Shown here in pieces: positions 11,851 to 22,532 of a stretch of 64,000 nucleotides of DNA. Within the stretch, counting starts at the first letter, position 1, and each line of letters opens with the position of its first letter. Under the pieces are notes generated by a model. The model did not search any database. It worked only from the letters and a program-made list of their open reading frames with translations, and was not told the origin of the DNA. Source of the stretch: Cryptomeria japonica (lineage: Eukaryota; Streptophyta; Pinopsida; Cupressales; Cupressaceae). The translations under genes and the position numbers were made by a program. The DNA lies in assembly GCF_030272615.1 (NCBI RefSeq), contig NC_081407.1, positions 317,032,456 to 317,096,455 on the forward strand, in the 5' to 3' direction.

Positions 11851-12655
11851 TTGTACTAGAAATTTTGACTCAATTTTTTGAGACTAGGTAGTAGAGATTC
11901 ACCCTAGTCCTTTGAATCTCACTCTGTTGAAAGCTAAACATGTTCATCATCCTCAACTCTCATAATCTTTGAGTACAAATATTGAGTCAATTTGATGCAC
12001 ATAGAAATAGAGAAGAAGTGTTGTGGATAGGGGTTTGCCTTGGATCAAACACTAGTTTAGGAATTAACCTTGAAATTGAAGTAATAATTGAAATGGAAAT
12101 TGTAGCAAGATGCTTTCCTTTTGAGGGAAAGGCCAATCTTAAATGGAATGCTTGTAATTGAAATATATACCTTGATGAAGCTTGTTTGGATCCTTATGAA
12201 AGGGTTGTAGGATGTCTTGTAGAATGGATTTATAGAAACTTAATCATAGATACTATCTTGAATGATTGAACTTGACTTTATATCTTCTCCAATGCTTGAT
12301 GAATGCCTAATTTCTTTCTCACTTTAATTTTCTATAGTGTTATTAGGATCTTAGAATTCATTCAGTTAGTTTTTCAAATGAGAGAGGTAGAACTCCTTTT
12401 ATACTTGAGTGCCCAAAAATTAATTGGGACCAAATTTGGGTCTTGATTAAGAGGACTAGGGCGCTAGATGCCCTAGTCTTGAGAATTAGGAGTCAGACTT
12501 AGGGATAAGGTAGGGAAGTTGATGTAATTGTATGTTTTAGGTGGTGTGAGTAGAATCAAAAGTCATTGGGCATCAAAAGATGAAGCACTAAGGTGAGGTC
12601 TACATGAGAACAAAATTGTATGTGGATATAATTTATGATGTTACAGTTAGGAAAA
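11233..12655 (-). repeat. T-b 5' LTR (1423 bp) with an internal duplication
   Basis: It runs from TATAATGGTGAG (TG changed to TA) to GATGTTACA. Family blocks are present: GGGGTTTG..CAAACACT (12030-12053), a TATAAAAGG box on the minus strand near 12400, a GCCCTAGTC inverted repeat (12452-12480), and an R-region hairpin GACTAGG..CCTAGTC near 11880-11912. The LTR is longer than its relatives because the end next to the primer-binding site is duplicated in tandem. The flank on the right is GTTAG; no matching left copy is visible. Confidence 0.8.
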
Positions 12656-14110
12656 ACTTTATAGACATAAAATGTCTCTGTTATGCATGATTGAACCTAA
12701 GATTTTTTTAGAAGTTAGCAAGGATGAAATTTGGGTTGAATCTATGCTAGAGGAGTTAGAATAGATAGAAAAGAAAGATACATGAGAACTTGTTTCTAGG
12801 CCTAAATATTATTATGCCATTAGGACAAAAAGGGTGTTAAAAAACAAATTAAATGAAGATGGTCAATTGATAATGAACAAAGAAAGACTAGTGTACAAGG
12901 GACATGCTCAGATAGAAGGTATCAATTTTGAAGAAAATTTTGATGTTGTGGCAAGGCTAGAAGCAATCAAAATGTTTTTGAAATTATAAATCTATAATAA
13001 CTTCAAAGTATATTAGATGTTTGTCAACTTTGCATTCCTAAATAGGAATCTTGAAGAAGCTTGTGTATATGACTTAAATTGGTAGAAGATTAGGATTTTG
13101 TGGGAAAATTGAAGAAGGCATTATATGGACTAAAATAGGCACCTAGAGCTTGGGATGATAGATTAGATTCTTACTTGTTACAAGGATTCAAAATAGGTAT
13201 TGAAAATAGCAATATATATGTCAAAACAAAATATGACCATGAATTGATTGTGGTTGTATATGTTGATGATATCATATTTGGTGGAAGTAGTGACAAAATG
13301 TAAGGGAATTTGCTGAGGAAATGTAGATTTTTTTTGAAATTTCCATGCTACGTGAGTTATATTTTTACTTAAGATTGCAAAATAATCAGCTTGATAAATG
13401 TATTGGCATTTTTCAAACCATTTATTTGAAGGAGCTAATAAAAAATTTCAAGCTTGAAGACTACAAGCTAGCCAATACACCCATGGTGACAGGTTGTAAA
13501 TTGAGTAAGGATGATAAATCTCCAATGGTTGATCAATATCTATATAGATCTATGATTGGAATCCTATTATATCTAACTTCATCTAGGCTTGATATCATGC
13601 AAGCGGAGTGCATGGTGGTAAGATTTCAAGCATCTTCAAAAGAAACGCATGTGAAGGCAATATAAACGATATTTAGGTATTTGAAGAGTACAATGGAATA
13701 TGACCTATGGTATCCTAAGAGTGATAATTTCATTCTCATTTCATACACAAATGTTGATTGGGTAGGATCTATTGATGAAAAGAAAGTACTAGTGGTGGAG
13801 CATTCTTTCTTGGAGACAAACTAGTTTCATGACACAGAAAGAAGCAAGACTCAATCTCACTTTCTATTGCAGAGGAAAAATACATTTTAATTGTCCCAAG
13901 TTTCACTCAAGTGCTATGGATGTAGCATACCTTCAAGGATATAAATATGGAGTATGATGATCCTATCCCTGTTATTCATAATAATACAAGTGCAATCGAC
14001 ATTTCAAAGAATCATGTGATGCACTTAAAAACCAAGAACATATCAATTAAGTATCACTTTTTGAGGGAGAAGTTTTTTGAGCAAGAGGTCAAATTGGAGT
14101 TTGTGGGTAC
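12656..14110 (+). pseudogene. Cop1: Ty1/copia reverse transcriptase and RNase H, interrupted
   Basis: Degraded copia pol on the plus strand. Readable in order: the RT start ([20 protein letters not shown] near 12840-12900), KALYGLK near 13110, the active site YVDD (VVVYVDDIIFGG near 13255), MIGILLYLTSSRLD (13550) and RNase H (ILISYTNVDW near 13735 and SISLSIAEEKY near 13850). Several stops and frame changes are present. The 5' part (gag, protease, integrase) is absent because T-b abuts on the left. At 14110 the reading frame stops at the LTR of element A and resumes at 45992 with KDQILNIFTKPLPKESFELL, the normal copia RNase H tail, so A inserted into this gene. The lineage resembles SIRE/Maximus-type copia; this is a judgement from motifs only. 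Confidence 0.85.
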
Positions 14111-15035
14111 TGTTGGCAATTGACACTCATCTGATGGATACGGATGCATGGATAATGGATTAGGGATGTCATTGATGGCAACTCTTCTATCCCGTAGCTA
14201 TGGTTTTTTGGAGGAAGTGGTCTGGTAACTGGTAATCTGTCACCGGTATTTTAGGATAAGCAGAGCACTTTTGGCCTGGAATCTTTGCGGTTATTTCAGT
14301 GGATAGATTCATGCATGGGATGATACGACCAACATGTAGAAATCATTTTGACATCATTTGGTTGATTCGCATATGTTTTTGGTGATCCGGTTGAAGTCGA
14401 CTCATGATTACACGTTACGTTGCATGGCCGACTTGATGATTGTTTATTTTGTGATTGCGGATATATATGACCGATGTAGAAGATATTTTTATATGATGAA
14501 ATGATGTGATATGAGCGAGTAGTGATTGAGAAACATTTTTGGCACAATTTCACATGCACATTCTTGATCCAGTAGTTGACTGAGTACAAGAACAGGGCAT
14601 AGTAGATACAATTAGACTTTTTGCACTTAACCATAACTCATCCAAGCATTGTTTGATGCTTTTTTAGAGTTAAATCATTGTAATTACCATTGTAAATGAT
14701 CTGTAAGGAAGTGAGCCTTTCGGGGTTGTATCCCTCATTGTAATTCATTTGTAAGCTCTAGGCAGTGTGCCTGAATGCAAGTGCATTCTATTTTGTAATA
14801 TTTATGTAATTCTGATCACATTATATGAATATTATGGGTCCCAATCCCATAGTAGTTTTTCCCTTTCTGGGTTTCCACTTAAAAATCCTGGTGTTATGAT
14901 TTTGTGGCTGATTATCTTGTGGTTCTACATTTTACTTTCTTGAATATGCTTCCGGTGGTCTCATAATAAGTTAGAAAATTTATTTACCAGTAGAAAACTG
15001 ATTCAACCCCCTCTTAGTGTTCCTTGATTTCAAAA
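14111..15035 (+). repeat. Element A 5' LTR (925 bp)
   Basis: It pairs with the split 3' LTR (34806-35387 plus 45641-45991). The 3' part has the typical copia block TTTTTCCCTTTCTGGGTTTCC, then AAAATCCTGGTG and CTGATTCAACCCCCTCTTAG. Confidence 0.9.
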
Positions 15036-15037
15036 AT

Positions 15038-15050
15038 TGCTATCAGAGCC
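15038..15050 (+). other. Element A primer-binding site
   Basis: TGCTATCAGAGCC differs by one base from TGGTATCAGAGCC, the site complementary to plant initiator tRNA-Met. It is two bases from the LTR end. Confidence 0.8.
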
Positions 15051-15103
15051 TAGTTCCTTGGAGGAAGCCTAACCGCTCGAGGAAGGTCTGGGAGATTGAA
15101 TCA

Positions 15104-16267
15104 ATGGACTCTAGTTTCTAGAGACAACTTTGTGTGGCACTTGAGGATCTTGATGCAGGAAGAAATGAAGTAAGTTACTTGAAAATAAACTTGAGTGCAA
15201 CTGAAGATTTCATTAAGGATATAAGAGAACAAGTCAACACTTGAAGACACAAGAGGAAAGAACTGATGGATAAGCTGAAGGAGAAACATGAGAAAAGTGT
15301 TGAAGATCAAAATAAATCTGAAGAATGTGAGAAAATTTCTAGAGAGAATGTTGTATTAAAGAATGAGATGAAATCCATTGTGATGAAGCTGACCAAGGAG
15401 ATTGAAGAAAAAAAGAAGAATGAAGAAAGTTTGACTCAATCATTGAAAGATAGATCAAATGAATGCTTCAGGCTTACCTATGAAAATGATCAGTTGAAGC
15501 TTGAGTTGACACAATCAAGGAATAATGGTCAAGAACTTGAAAGACAGATTGTTGCCTTAAGGAATGAACTTGCCACTGCAAATGAATACAAAGACAAATT
15601 TAATGCTAGCTCAACAAGAATTGATGAGATGCTGGAAAGTCAGAGATATGGAAAGGACACTAGAGGACTTGGATATGAGAAAGGAGAATCCTCCGGTTCT
15701 GGTCAAAGCAATGCAAAGCCTAACCATCAGAAGAGAAAGAATCCTCTGGTAAGACAACCTAATGCCTATAAGCTCAATGGTAGATTCTTTAATTGCAATA
15801 AATTTGGTCATATGGAAAATCAATGGAGAAGTAGGATGATGAATAATGTGAACAATGGTCCAACCTTTACCGATCAGTGTTTCATATGTTAAAATTTTGG
15901 TCACAAGTCAAACATGTGCAGAGCAATAATGAATAATTTTCAGAGAAAGAGATGCTATGCTTGTGGGAGGCTTGGACATATATCGAACCAATGTAGGATA
16001 ATACCAAATCAGATGAATTTCAAACCTATGCAGAGGAATTTTGTTTGTTGAGCATGTAACAAGCCTAGTCACATTGCAAAGTATTGTAGAAGCAGAAATA
16101 TGAAAAAGAATGTTTCGGTAGACAAGAACAAATCTAATGAAAAGGGCAAGGAAAAGGTAGAAGAGATCATAAATAAGCATGAGAAGATGTGGGTCAGAAA
16201 AGATGAATCCAAGGTAGCCAGTGGATCTGTACCTGAATCTGGTCCAAGATCTCTATCCGCTAACTAA
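15104..16267 (+). pseudogene. Element A gag: coiled coil plus array of CCHC zinc knuckles
   Basis: It starts MDSSF at 15104, with early stops near 15119 and 15242. The longest open stretch is 15266-15892. It is Lys/Glu-rich with heptad-like spacing (KLKEKHEKSVEDQNKSEEC onward), so a coiled coil is likely. A segment EMLESQRYGKDTRGLGYEKG resembles the C-terminal gag of SIRE-type copia elements. Then come four closely spaced CCHC knuckles: NCNKFGHMENQW (15793, first and last Cys lost), CFIC-NFGHKSNMC (15886, stop inside), CYACGRLGHISNQC (15956) and C-ACNKPSHIAKYC (16047, stop inside). Knuckles bind the element RNA. The ORF ends before 16268 with no protease. Confidence 0.75.
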
Positions 16268-16657
16268 GGCATTTGGCCTTAGGGGATGGCATCTTCATTC
16301 AAAATCTTCCAGAGCCCCTTAAAGAGATCTGTGATTGATCAATGTTGATTGCAGATGCTTGGAGATGATTATCTAGATTTCAAGATCATCTGGTGAATTG
16401 GTTTGTGCTGAATAGGGCATCTGGTTGAAGATTAACATTGCATTTATTTCAACTTAAAGTTAGGGTTTGAAAAGTTAAAAAGGGGAAAATATGAATCATT
16501 TCTCACATTTCAAGTGAAGAGTTGAAGTAGTAGAGCGAGACAAACCAAATTTCAAGGCAATCTAAAGGATTGAGGTGATTTGACAAAGGGTTCTTGTGCA
16601 TCTGACATAAGTAAAAGGTATTTAACGAAGCGTGTTTTGAACCCTAAATTTCTTCAA

Positions 16658-17762
16658 ATGACATCTTCTTTTGTTGATACTCCTTTGGTAGTAGAAGTTT
16701 CTAAGTGAGCAAGGCCACAATTTAAAAGACATCCATTTAAATATTTTGAGGATGATCCCAATGGTGCTTTTTTCGTCTGTGCCCTACGACGTTCTTCATG
16801 TTGACAATGTTAGTGCATATATTCACTGCACAATTGAGGAAACCAGAAATAAGATCTTAACCTTGTTTACTGATCACATAATGGATGAAGTTGGAAACCC
16901 CAAACTAGAATATGCACAGTTGCAGAGCTTTGGTTTCACATAAGTTGTTCATTTCCCGACATTCGATGAAGATGAATGGGTAAGATAAATTTTGAGTCAT
17001 GTCCACAATGAATTCATTTGGTTGGACAAGCCGTACAAGATAACCAAGCAGGACATTCATGCAATCACATGTCTTCATCAAACTGATGGAAAACCTAATT
17101 TGAGGAAGGTAACAAATACAACCATCACAAAAGTAACTAGTTCTCAATTTGACAATAGATCAATGACAATTGATGATATCTTAGAGCATGATGTCATATT
17201 TGCATCAATGATTATTGGGTATAAAGTTTATCAATCTAGCAGATTGAATTTTTTCTCCGGTACTACAATATATGCAACCTATGAGATGGTGAAAGAGGAT
17301 ATGTAGTATGATTTGTGCTCAGTTCTTCTTGAAGAGCTCCTAAGAAATCTGAAGAAAATCAAATCCGATAAAAAACATGTTTTCAAATTCAGTTCATTGA
17401 TTATCTATTTGGCTCTATATTTCATGAATGAAATCCTCAGGACAAGCAGGGTGTAATGGGAATTTGATTTACCGGTAGGCACTCAGATTAAGAAAGGTTT
17501 GAATAGATTGGGAAATAAAGAGAATCAGAAAAAAACCCTATGGAGTTTCTTGAAAACCTTCCAAGGCGGAATGAATAATAGGGAAAGGATCCCTAAGGAT
17601 GTACTGGAGAAATATGTAGATACTATTTTTTTCATGGTCGACAAGGACCTATGCCACATGGAGGTAGTGGAGCCAAGGAGAATGTGGAATTTTTTAATGG
17701 GTTAGGAGGTTGATGCTAAAACTCTTGAATTCTATGCTCAACATCTCTTGAGAAAATCAGTT
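16658..17762 (+). pseudogene. Element A giant ORF, part 1 (unknown function)
   Basis: From a Met at 16658 (MTSSFVDTPLVVEVSK) a protein-like sequence runs with a frame change near 16770 and stops near 16941, 16986, 17305, 17456 and 17703. Clear stretches are DVLHVDNVSAYIHCTIEETR, FIWLDKPYKITKQDIHAITC, the SMTIDDILEHDVIFASMIIG region, and LWSFLKTFQGGMNNRERIPK. I do not recognise a known enzyme motif. It occupies the place where pol would be and continues after a solo LTR at 18910. Confidence 0.6.
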
Positions 17763-18909
17763 TGAGGAATACTAAGAGGGGGGGTGAATTAGTATACCAA
17801 AAAATACTGTAAACAAACTTTTAAACAATTTAGCAAATAACCGGTACAACAGATTCACTAATAAACCGGTTAAGATAAATGCAAGCCAAATAGAAAATAA
17901 ATCATTCACCCAGAAGAGCACAATCAGCATAACACAAGATATTTGACGTGGAAACCCAAATGGGAAAAACCACGGTGAGCAGAAACTCACAAGTAACTAT
18001 TTGCAGAATAGAAACCAGATCGGTTAAGGTCATACAATGTTCTTCACCAGAACAAATCCTATTAGGAATCTAGATCTCTGTTAGGAGATAAGTCCTATTA
18101 AAGAGTACCTTGTTAAAGGATTTCAGATCCACAGTTGTGAACCACCTTGTTAGAGGATTTACAAAGGCTTTGCTGGTCCTACCTGGTTAAGGGTTTCAGA
18201 CTTGTTGAAGATATTAGTAATCAACAAGTGAATGATCTAGATAATAGCATAGTATGCTTAGTTAGATCCTTGACAGCTCATTGTTAATGCATTTCAGCAT
18301 TACTTCAGTCTTGAATATCTCCACACTCTATCTCTTCACACAGACCTAATCTTATTTGCCAAGATCACACATAATCTTTTCTCTATTATGTCTCACATAT
18401 TACACATCTCACATGCAAACCTTAGACATGATGTCCTTGTAAAGGAATCTGATTTCATGTCGGTCTTATAGGATTAGACTACAAGTTCCTAGGTTCAGTG
18501 CATCTAGACACATTTGGTAACACGACACAAAATCACCGCCAAAGTGTCAGTGGATGATAACTCATCACACATTGCAGAAATACCGGTTGGTAACTCATCA
18601 CAGAGTAATACCAGTTAATACAATATATTGATTACCGGTTGTCAAAAATGAAGACTGATAGATCATAGTGTTCCAATCAAAAGTTAACCACTGCTTGGTT
18701 CCTTCGTACCGCTTGGGGTCTTCATACCGCTTGAGCTCTTCAGCCAATCAGTGACTCGTAAACATCTTCTGCAAAATACCGATAGTCTAAAGACTATACA
18801 TTCAATAATATACAATATCGGTTGGAGCAATTACCGGTTGAGCATAACTCATACATCAAGAAAGTGTGTGTCCATCAATGACAATCAAAACATCATCAAA
18901 ATGTCAACA
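17763..18909 (-). mobile_element. solo LTR-like insertion (1147 bp), reverse orientation
   Basis: On the + strand it runs from TGAGGAATACTAAGAGGGGG to CATCAAAATGTCAACA; reversed, it starts TGTTGACATTTTGATGATG and ends CACCCCCCCTCTTAGTATTCCTCA. Copia-type 3' LTR blocks are present in reverse (GTGGAAACCCAAATGGGAAA). No internal region is attached. I could not find a convincing target-site duplication, so its exact ends are uncertain by a few bases. Confidence 0.65.
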
Positions 18910-19360
18910 TGATTGACTCTAATGAACCTAGATTTGGGACTTTCAAAGAGAAAGACATGGAGTTGCATGAGAAGTTTACTCAGCTTGAAAGGAAAAGAAA
19001 AATGTCAAGAATGACTGTGGAAGTGGCTATACAGATGGGCTTTACCAAAGAAGTAATCAAGCAAGCCAAGGAGAAGAAGGCTAAGATGGAAGTAGAGGAG
19101 GACTCAAAGAAGCTTAAGGCTGAACTTGTTCTCTCCAAGTCAAAGCCTAAGGAGACTAAGTCTGCCTCTACTCCGATGAAGCCATCTATAACTCAAAGCT
19201 CATCCAGAAAAGGAATTATGAAGCAAAAGGAGAAACCAAAAAGAAATTATGTTGTTGTATCTCTTGTTGCATCCAAGAATGAGTTACATGAGGAAGCAGA
19301 AAAAGCTAAGAAGAAAGATGAATTTGTTAGAGTAGTTAGGAAACCACAATCTGATGGTGT
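18910..19360 (+). pseudogene. Element A giant ORF, part 2 (charged coiled-coil segment)
   Basis: This is an open stretch of about 150 codons (SNEPRFGTFKEKDMELHEKF onward), strongly Lys/Glu-rich and likely helical. It holds a Ser/Thr/Pro stretch (SASTPMKPSITQSSSRK) and ends at KPQSDG, where T-c inserted. After removing T-c and one copy of the duplication, the same frame reads on for about a dozen codons (LAEQKDKMLSLVG) before a stop, which supports the insertion model. Confidence 0.65.
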
Positions 19361-19674
19361 TATAATGGTGGGAAAATGATGAGTGATAGATCAAGAGGAA
19401 AACTAACCCTTTCCCTCAAAGAGAGATTCGAGTTTCACTATTGATTACCCTTCAAGCACTTTTCACCATTACATGAGGGAGATAAGGGGTAATTCACTAG
19501 ATCCAATCCAATCTCCACACAAAGATGATAGATTGAATTCTAAATGAATTAAGGATATTATGATGATCCCCTTATTCCCTTTGTTTGATTTGAAATGTAA
19601 ATTGATTGAATTATGTTAGTGCAAAAGTGACAAAGAATCAATTATAACTTGAGATCTAAATATGGGATGAAGCT
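19361..19674 (-). repeat. T-c 3' LTR, outer piece (314 bp)
   Basis: It matches the first 314 bp or so of the 31651-32885 LTR almost throughout (GTGGGAAAATGATGAGTGAT, CCTTTCCCTCAAAGAGAGAT) and then stops abruptly inside GATGAAG, the point where the other piece starts at 25419. Confidence 0.92.
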
Positions 19675-20610
19675 TGTCATGGCCAAACTTTTGGGCAAAA
19701 ACGGGACAACAATTTTATTTTTTTAACAACATAAATACATTAAATCATTTACGTTTAAAAAGGAATGAATAAGTTTTGTCTTAACTAAGGGTTAACTCTG
19801 GGTTGAATAGAATAGTTTACTAAGTTGATTTAATTAACTAAAACGATATGACGACAATAATTAGAGAAGACTAATTATTCCCTAAAAGGGGTCATCATAA
19901 CTTAATTAATTAATTAACTAAATTAATTATTAGCCCCAAATTAAAATTTCTCCAACAATTGTTCAAGAGACATTAATTATCTCAACAGTATTAAAATACT
20001 CAAGACTAAATAAAAATAATGTTAATTATATTAAAAATAATTAATTAACGTACACTAATACACTTTTAAATATAACTAATAAAGTTAACCAAATCAATTA
20101 TTATATTTGCCATATAATTTCATTTTATACTAAAGTCAAGTTTTAAGTCCCCTTAGACATTTAAATTTCAACTATTAAATATTTGACCAATAATGACCTC
20201 GTGGGACTAAAATTTTACATTATGCCTTTAATAATTTCCATTAATAAAATTCCTCAAAGGAATTTTAACCTAACATCCATATTTAATTAAATATGAAAAG
20301 TAACTATATAATATTCTCATTAGTAAGCCTTGTTAATAAAATTTATTCAATTATGAGAATAATATTGCTATATAAAAATTAATCCCTAAAAAGTCTATAT
20401 TAAAAACTAACTTTACCCTAGTCAATAATTAAGGGTTAAATAATTCTACACATGGCTATAGACAAATGGGGGGGAAATTCATTTTCAAAATTTAAAAAGA
20501 ATTCCCCCTCCTCTCATTTTATTAATATTTTATTATAAACCCTATCTAAGGTTGATTTATTATTCCTTAATACACTAACCCTAATCTTTTCATTTCCTTC
20601 TTATTAAGCA

Positions 20611-20701
20611 AACCCTAACCCAAAATTGGGTTAGGGTTGCTTGTTTATCTCTACTCTCTATTTTTAAAATGCTAACCCTAACCCGAAAATGGGTTAGGGT
20701 T
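20611..20701. repeat. two telomere-like inverted repeats (AACCCTAACCC / GGGTTAGGGTT)
   Basis: Arms 20611-20621 with 20628-20638, and 20674-20684 with 20691-20701, are exact reverse complements, each with a 6-bp loop. The sequence is built from the TTAGGG-type unit but only one and a half units per arm, so it is not a telomere tract. Confidence 0.8.
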
Positions 20702-20868
20702 TCTTTTTCTTTTTAACATATCATATTTTTTTTGCTTTGCCCTTGGTGTGTGCGTGCAGGTTTAATGTTGGCGAAGGAGGGAGAGAGGGGGCGTTATGCA
20801 TGGGGGACAACAGGTTTTCGAAAGAGGGAGGCAGTGACGCATATAACATGGCGGCGGCGGTCGAGGCC

Positions 20869-20928
20869 ACCACTACGGGTCGCGACCCGCAGTGGTGCCA
20901 CGGGTGCCCCTGTGGGTCGTGACCCACA
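20869..20928. repeat. two GC-rich palindromes sharing GGGTCGYGACCC
   Basis: CGGGTCGCGACCCG (20876-20889) is perfect and extends with one mismatch to CCACTAC..GCAGTGG. TGTGGGTC-GT-GACCCACA (20911-20928) follows. Both lie in a short GC-rich island in otherwise AT-rich DNA, next to the insertion point of solo LTR J. Confidence 0.8.
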
Positions 20929-20941
20929 TAGGGGCCCGAGC

Positions 20942-22418
20942 TATTGGCATATGTGCAGAGTTTGATGACATGATAGGATTGTATGTTGTCAATATGCTGA
21001 AGTATGAACCGGTATATTGAAGTAAACAAACTGGCAAGAGAATCGGTATGATGGTATGAAGTGAACTGGTATGATGGTATGAACCAGTATATGCAAAAAG
21101 GTGAACCGGTATGTTGGAATGTGAAACAGTATATGCAAAGCTTGTATCGAGGTTTCATTTAATATGACTACTGGTTGGTAGTCTCAGCTTCAAGGTTTCC
21201 AGTTGATGCGTTCCAAGTCTATGTGATTCGATCGACGACATCCTGTGATGAGTTAGCATTGAAATGAAGATCAGATCGTGTTGCCACGTCAGCCTTGTAC
21301 GTATGAAGAATCTCCTTGAGGATCTTGCATGAAGAAGATTGATTCTATCTACCTCAGGAATGTGCAAAATCTTAGTAAACAGTGGAGAGTGTGTGATGGG
21401 TTATCAGCTTCGAGAAGCGGTGAAGAACGAACGATGGAGAACGTCTTGAGATTTGTTCAAGATTGTTTTACGCCATGTAATGTGTTTAAATGGTCAGGAT
21501 TGGACTGACTGTATTGTTAACCTAGATGCTTAGGGTTTTAGGTTTTTGCCATCGACCTAATTATTGTCTATAAGGTCGATGATGATTCTCATTTGAAGTT
21601 GTTGGAAAATGAATGTGTGTGAAGTGATTCTTGCCACACTGGAGCAGTGAGTAGAGATCTGCAGAGTGTGATTGCAGATGTAAAGGAACTAAAGTGGATC
21701 TACCTTGGCATTAAGTGCTATTATCAAATCAGTGTATTACCTGTTGACTTCTAACCATTTCATCAGATGGAAAATCCCTTTACTGGGTAGCTTTAACAGG
21801 ATTTTTGTAAATCCTTTAACAAGGTGACTCAAAATCATTGAGTTGTTTAAATCCTCTGACAAGGTAACCTTTAACAGGTTTTAACCTCTAACCGGGTATT
21901 TAGCCATCCCTTAACTGGGTGATCCCTAGCAGGATCAGTTCCTAGCAGAACCTATTGTAAAGTCTTTAACCGGACTAGGATCCTAACAGAGCGAACTTCA
22001 GAAGAGTTCAAGAACAACTTGTGGGTATTCATCCCCACCGTTGTTTTTCCCAATTAGGTTTCCCGTGAAAAATCAGTATATTATGTGTCATGCTTTTTCA
22101 TGTGATGTTTTAGTGTTTTTTGTTAAGCGGTAAAAGCATGCAGATCCAATGGTCATTATATTTCTGATGCATTACCTGCTTAAGCATATGGGTGAATTTG
22201 AGTTGAGATATTAGGTTTTGAGAAGATCTAGATGTTACCGGTTTATATCTGTTACAGTCATATTGTGTTACCGGTAGTGCCTTGATTTAGATCGGTGATA
22301 CTATTTGCCAGTTAGTGCAGTCTTTGCAGTTTAAGTTGTTTAAGAAGTTTTTGTGTGTACTGATTCACCCCCCCCTCTCAATACCTGTTGGGTATTTATT
22401 GTTCATCATTATTCATCA
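20942..22418 (+). mobile_element. J: solo LTR (1477 bp) with target-site duplication CGAGC
   Basis: It runs from TATTGGCATATGTGC to TTATTCATCA, flanked by CGAGC at 20937-20941 and 22419-22423. It has many ACCGGTAT motifs in the 5' part and copia-type 3' blocks (TTTTTCCCAATTAGGTTTCC, CTGATTCACCCCCCCCTCTC). No internal sequence follows. It is the innermost layer of the nest Cop1 > A > T-c > C > J. Confidence 0.87.
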
Positions 22419-22468
22419 CGAGCTGCCCCATGACTGCTCGTAAGGAGCTTCGACTCCGGGGGGGGTTG

Positions 22469-22500
22469 AGCTCATTTTTTTTTTCATCAATTTTTTTTTT

Positions 22501-22532
<32 letters not shown>
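22469..22532. repeat. poly-T tracts followed by an AT dinucleotide repeat
   Basis: T-runs at about 22471-22504 precede (AT)n at about 22508-22532, inside element C. Simple-sequence repeat with no other signal. Confidence 0.85.

Noticed and set aside
20611-20701. Possible interstitial telomere
   Set aside because: There are only short inverted pairs of one and a half TTAGGG-type units, not a tandem tract.
20721-21367. ORFs around the GC island of element C and the start of solo LTR J
   Set aside because: They cross the junction between C and J at 20942 and have no recognisable motif.
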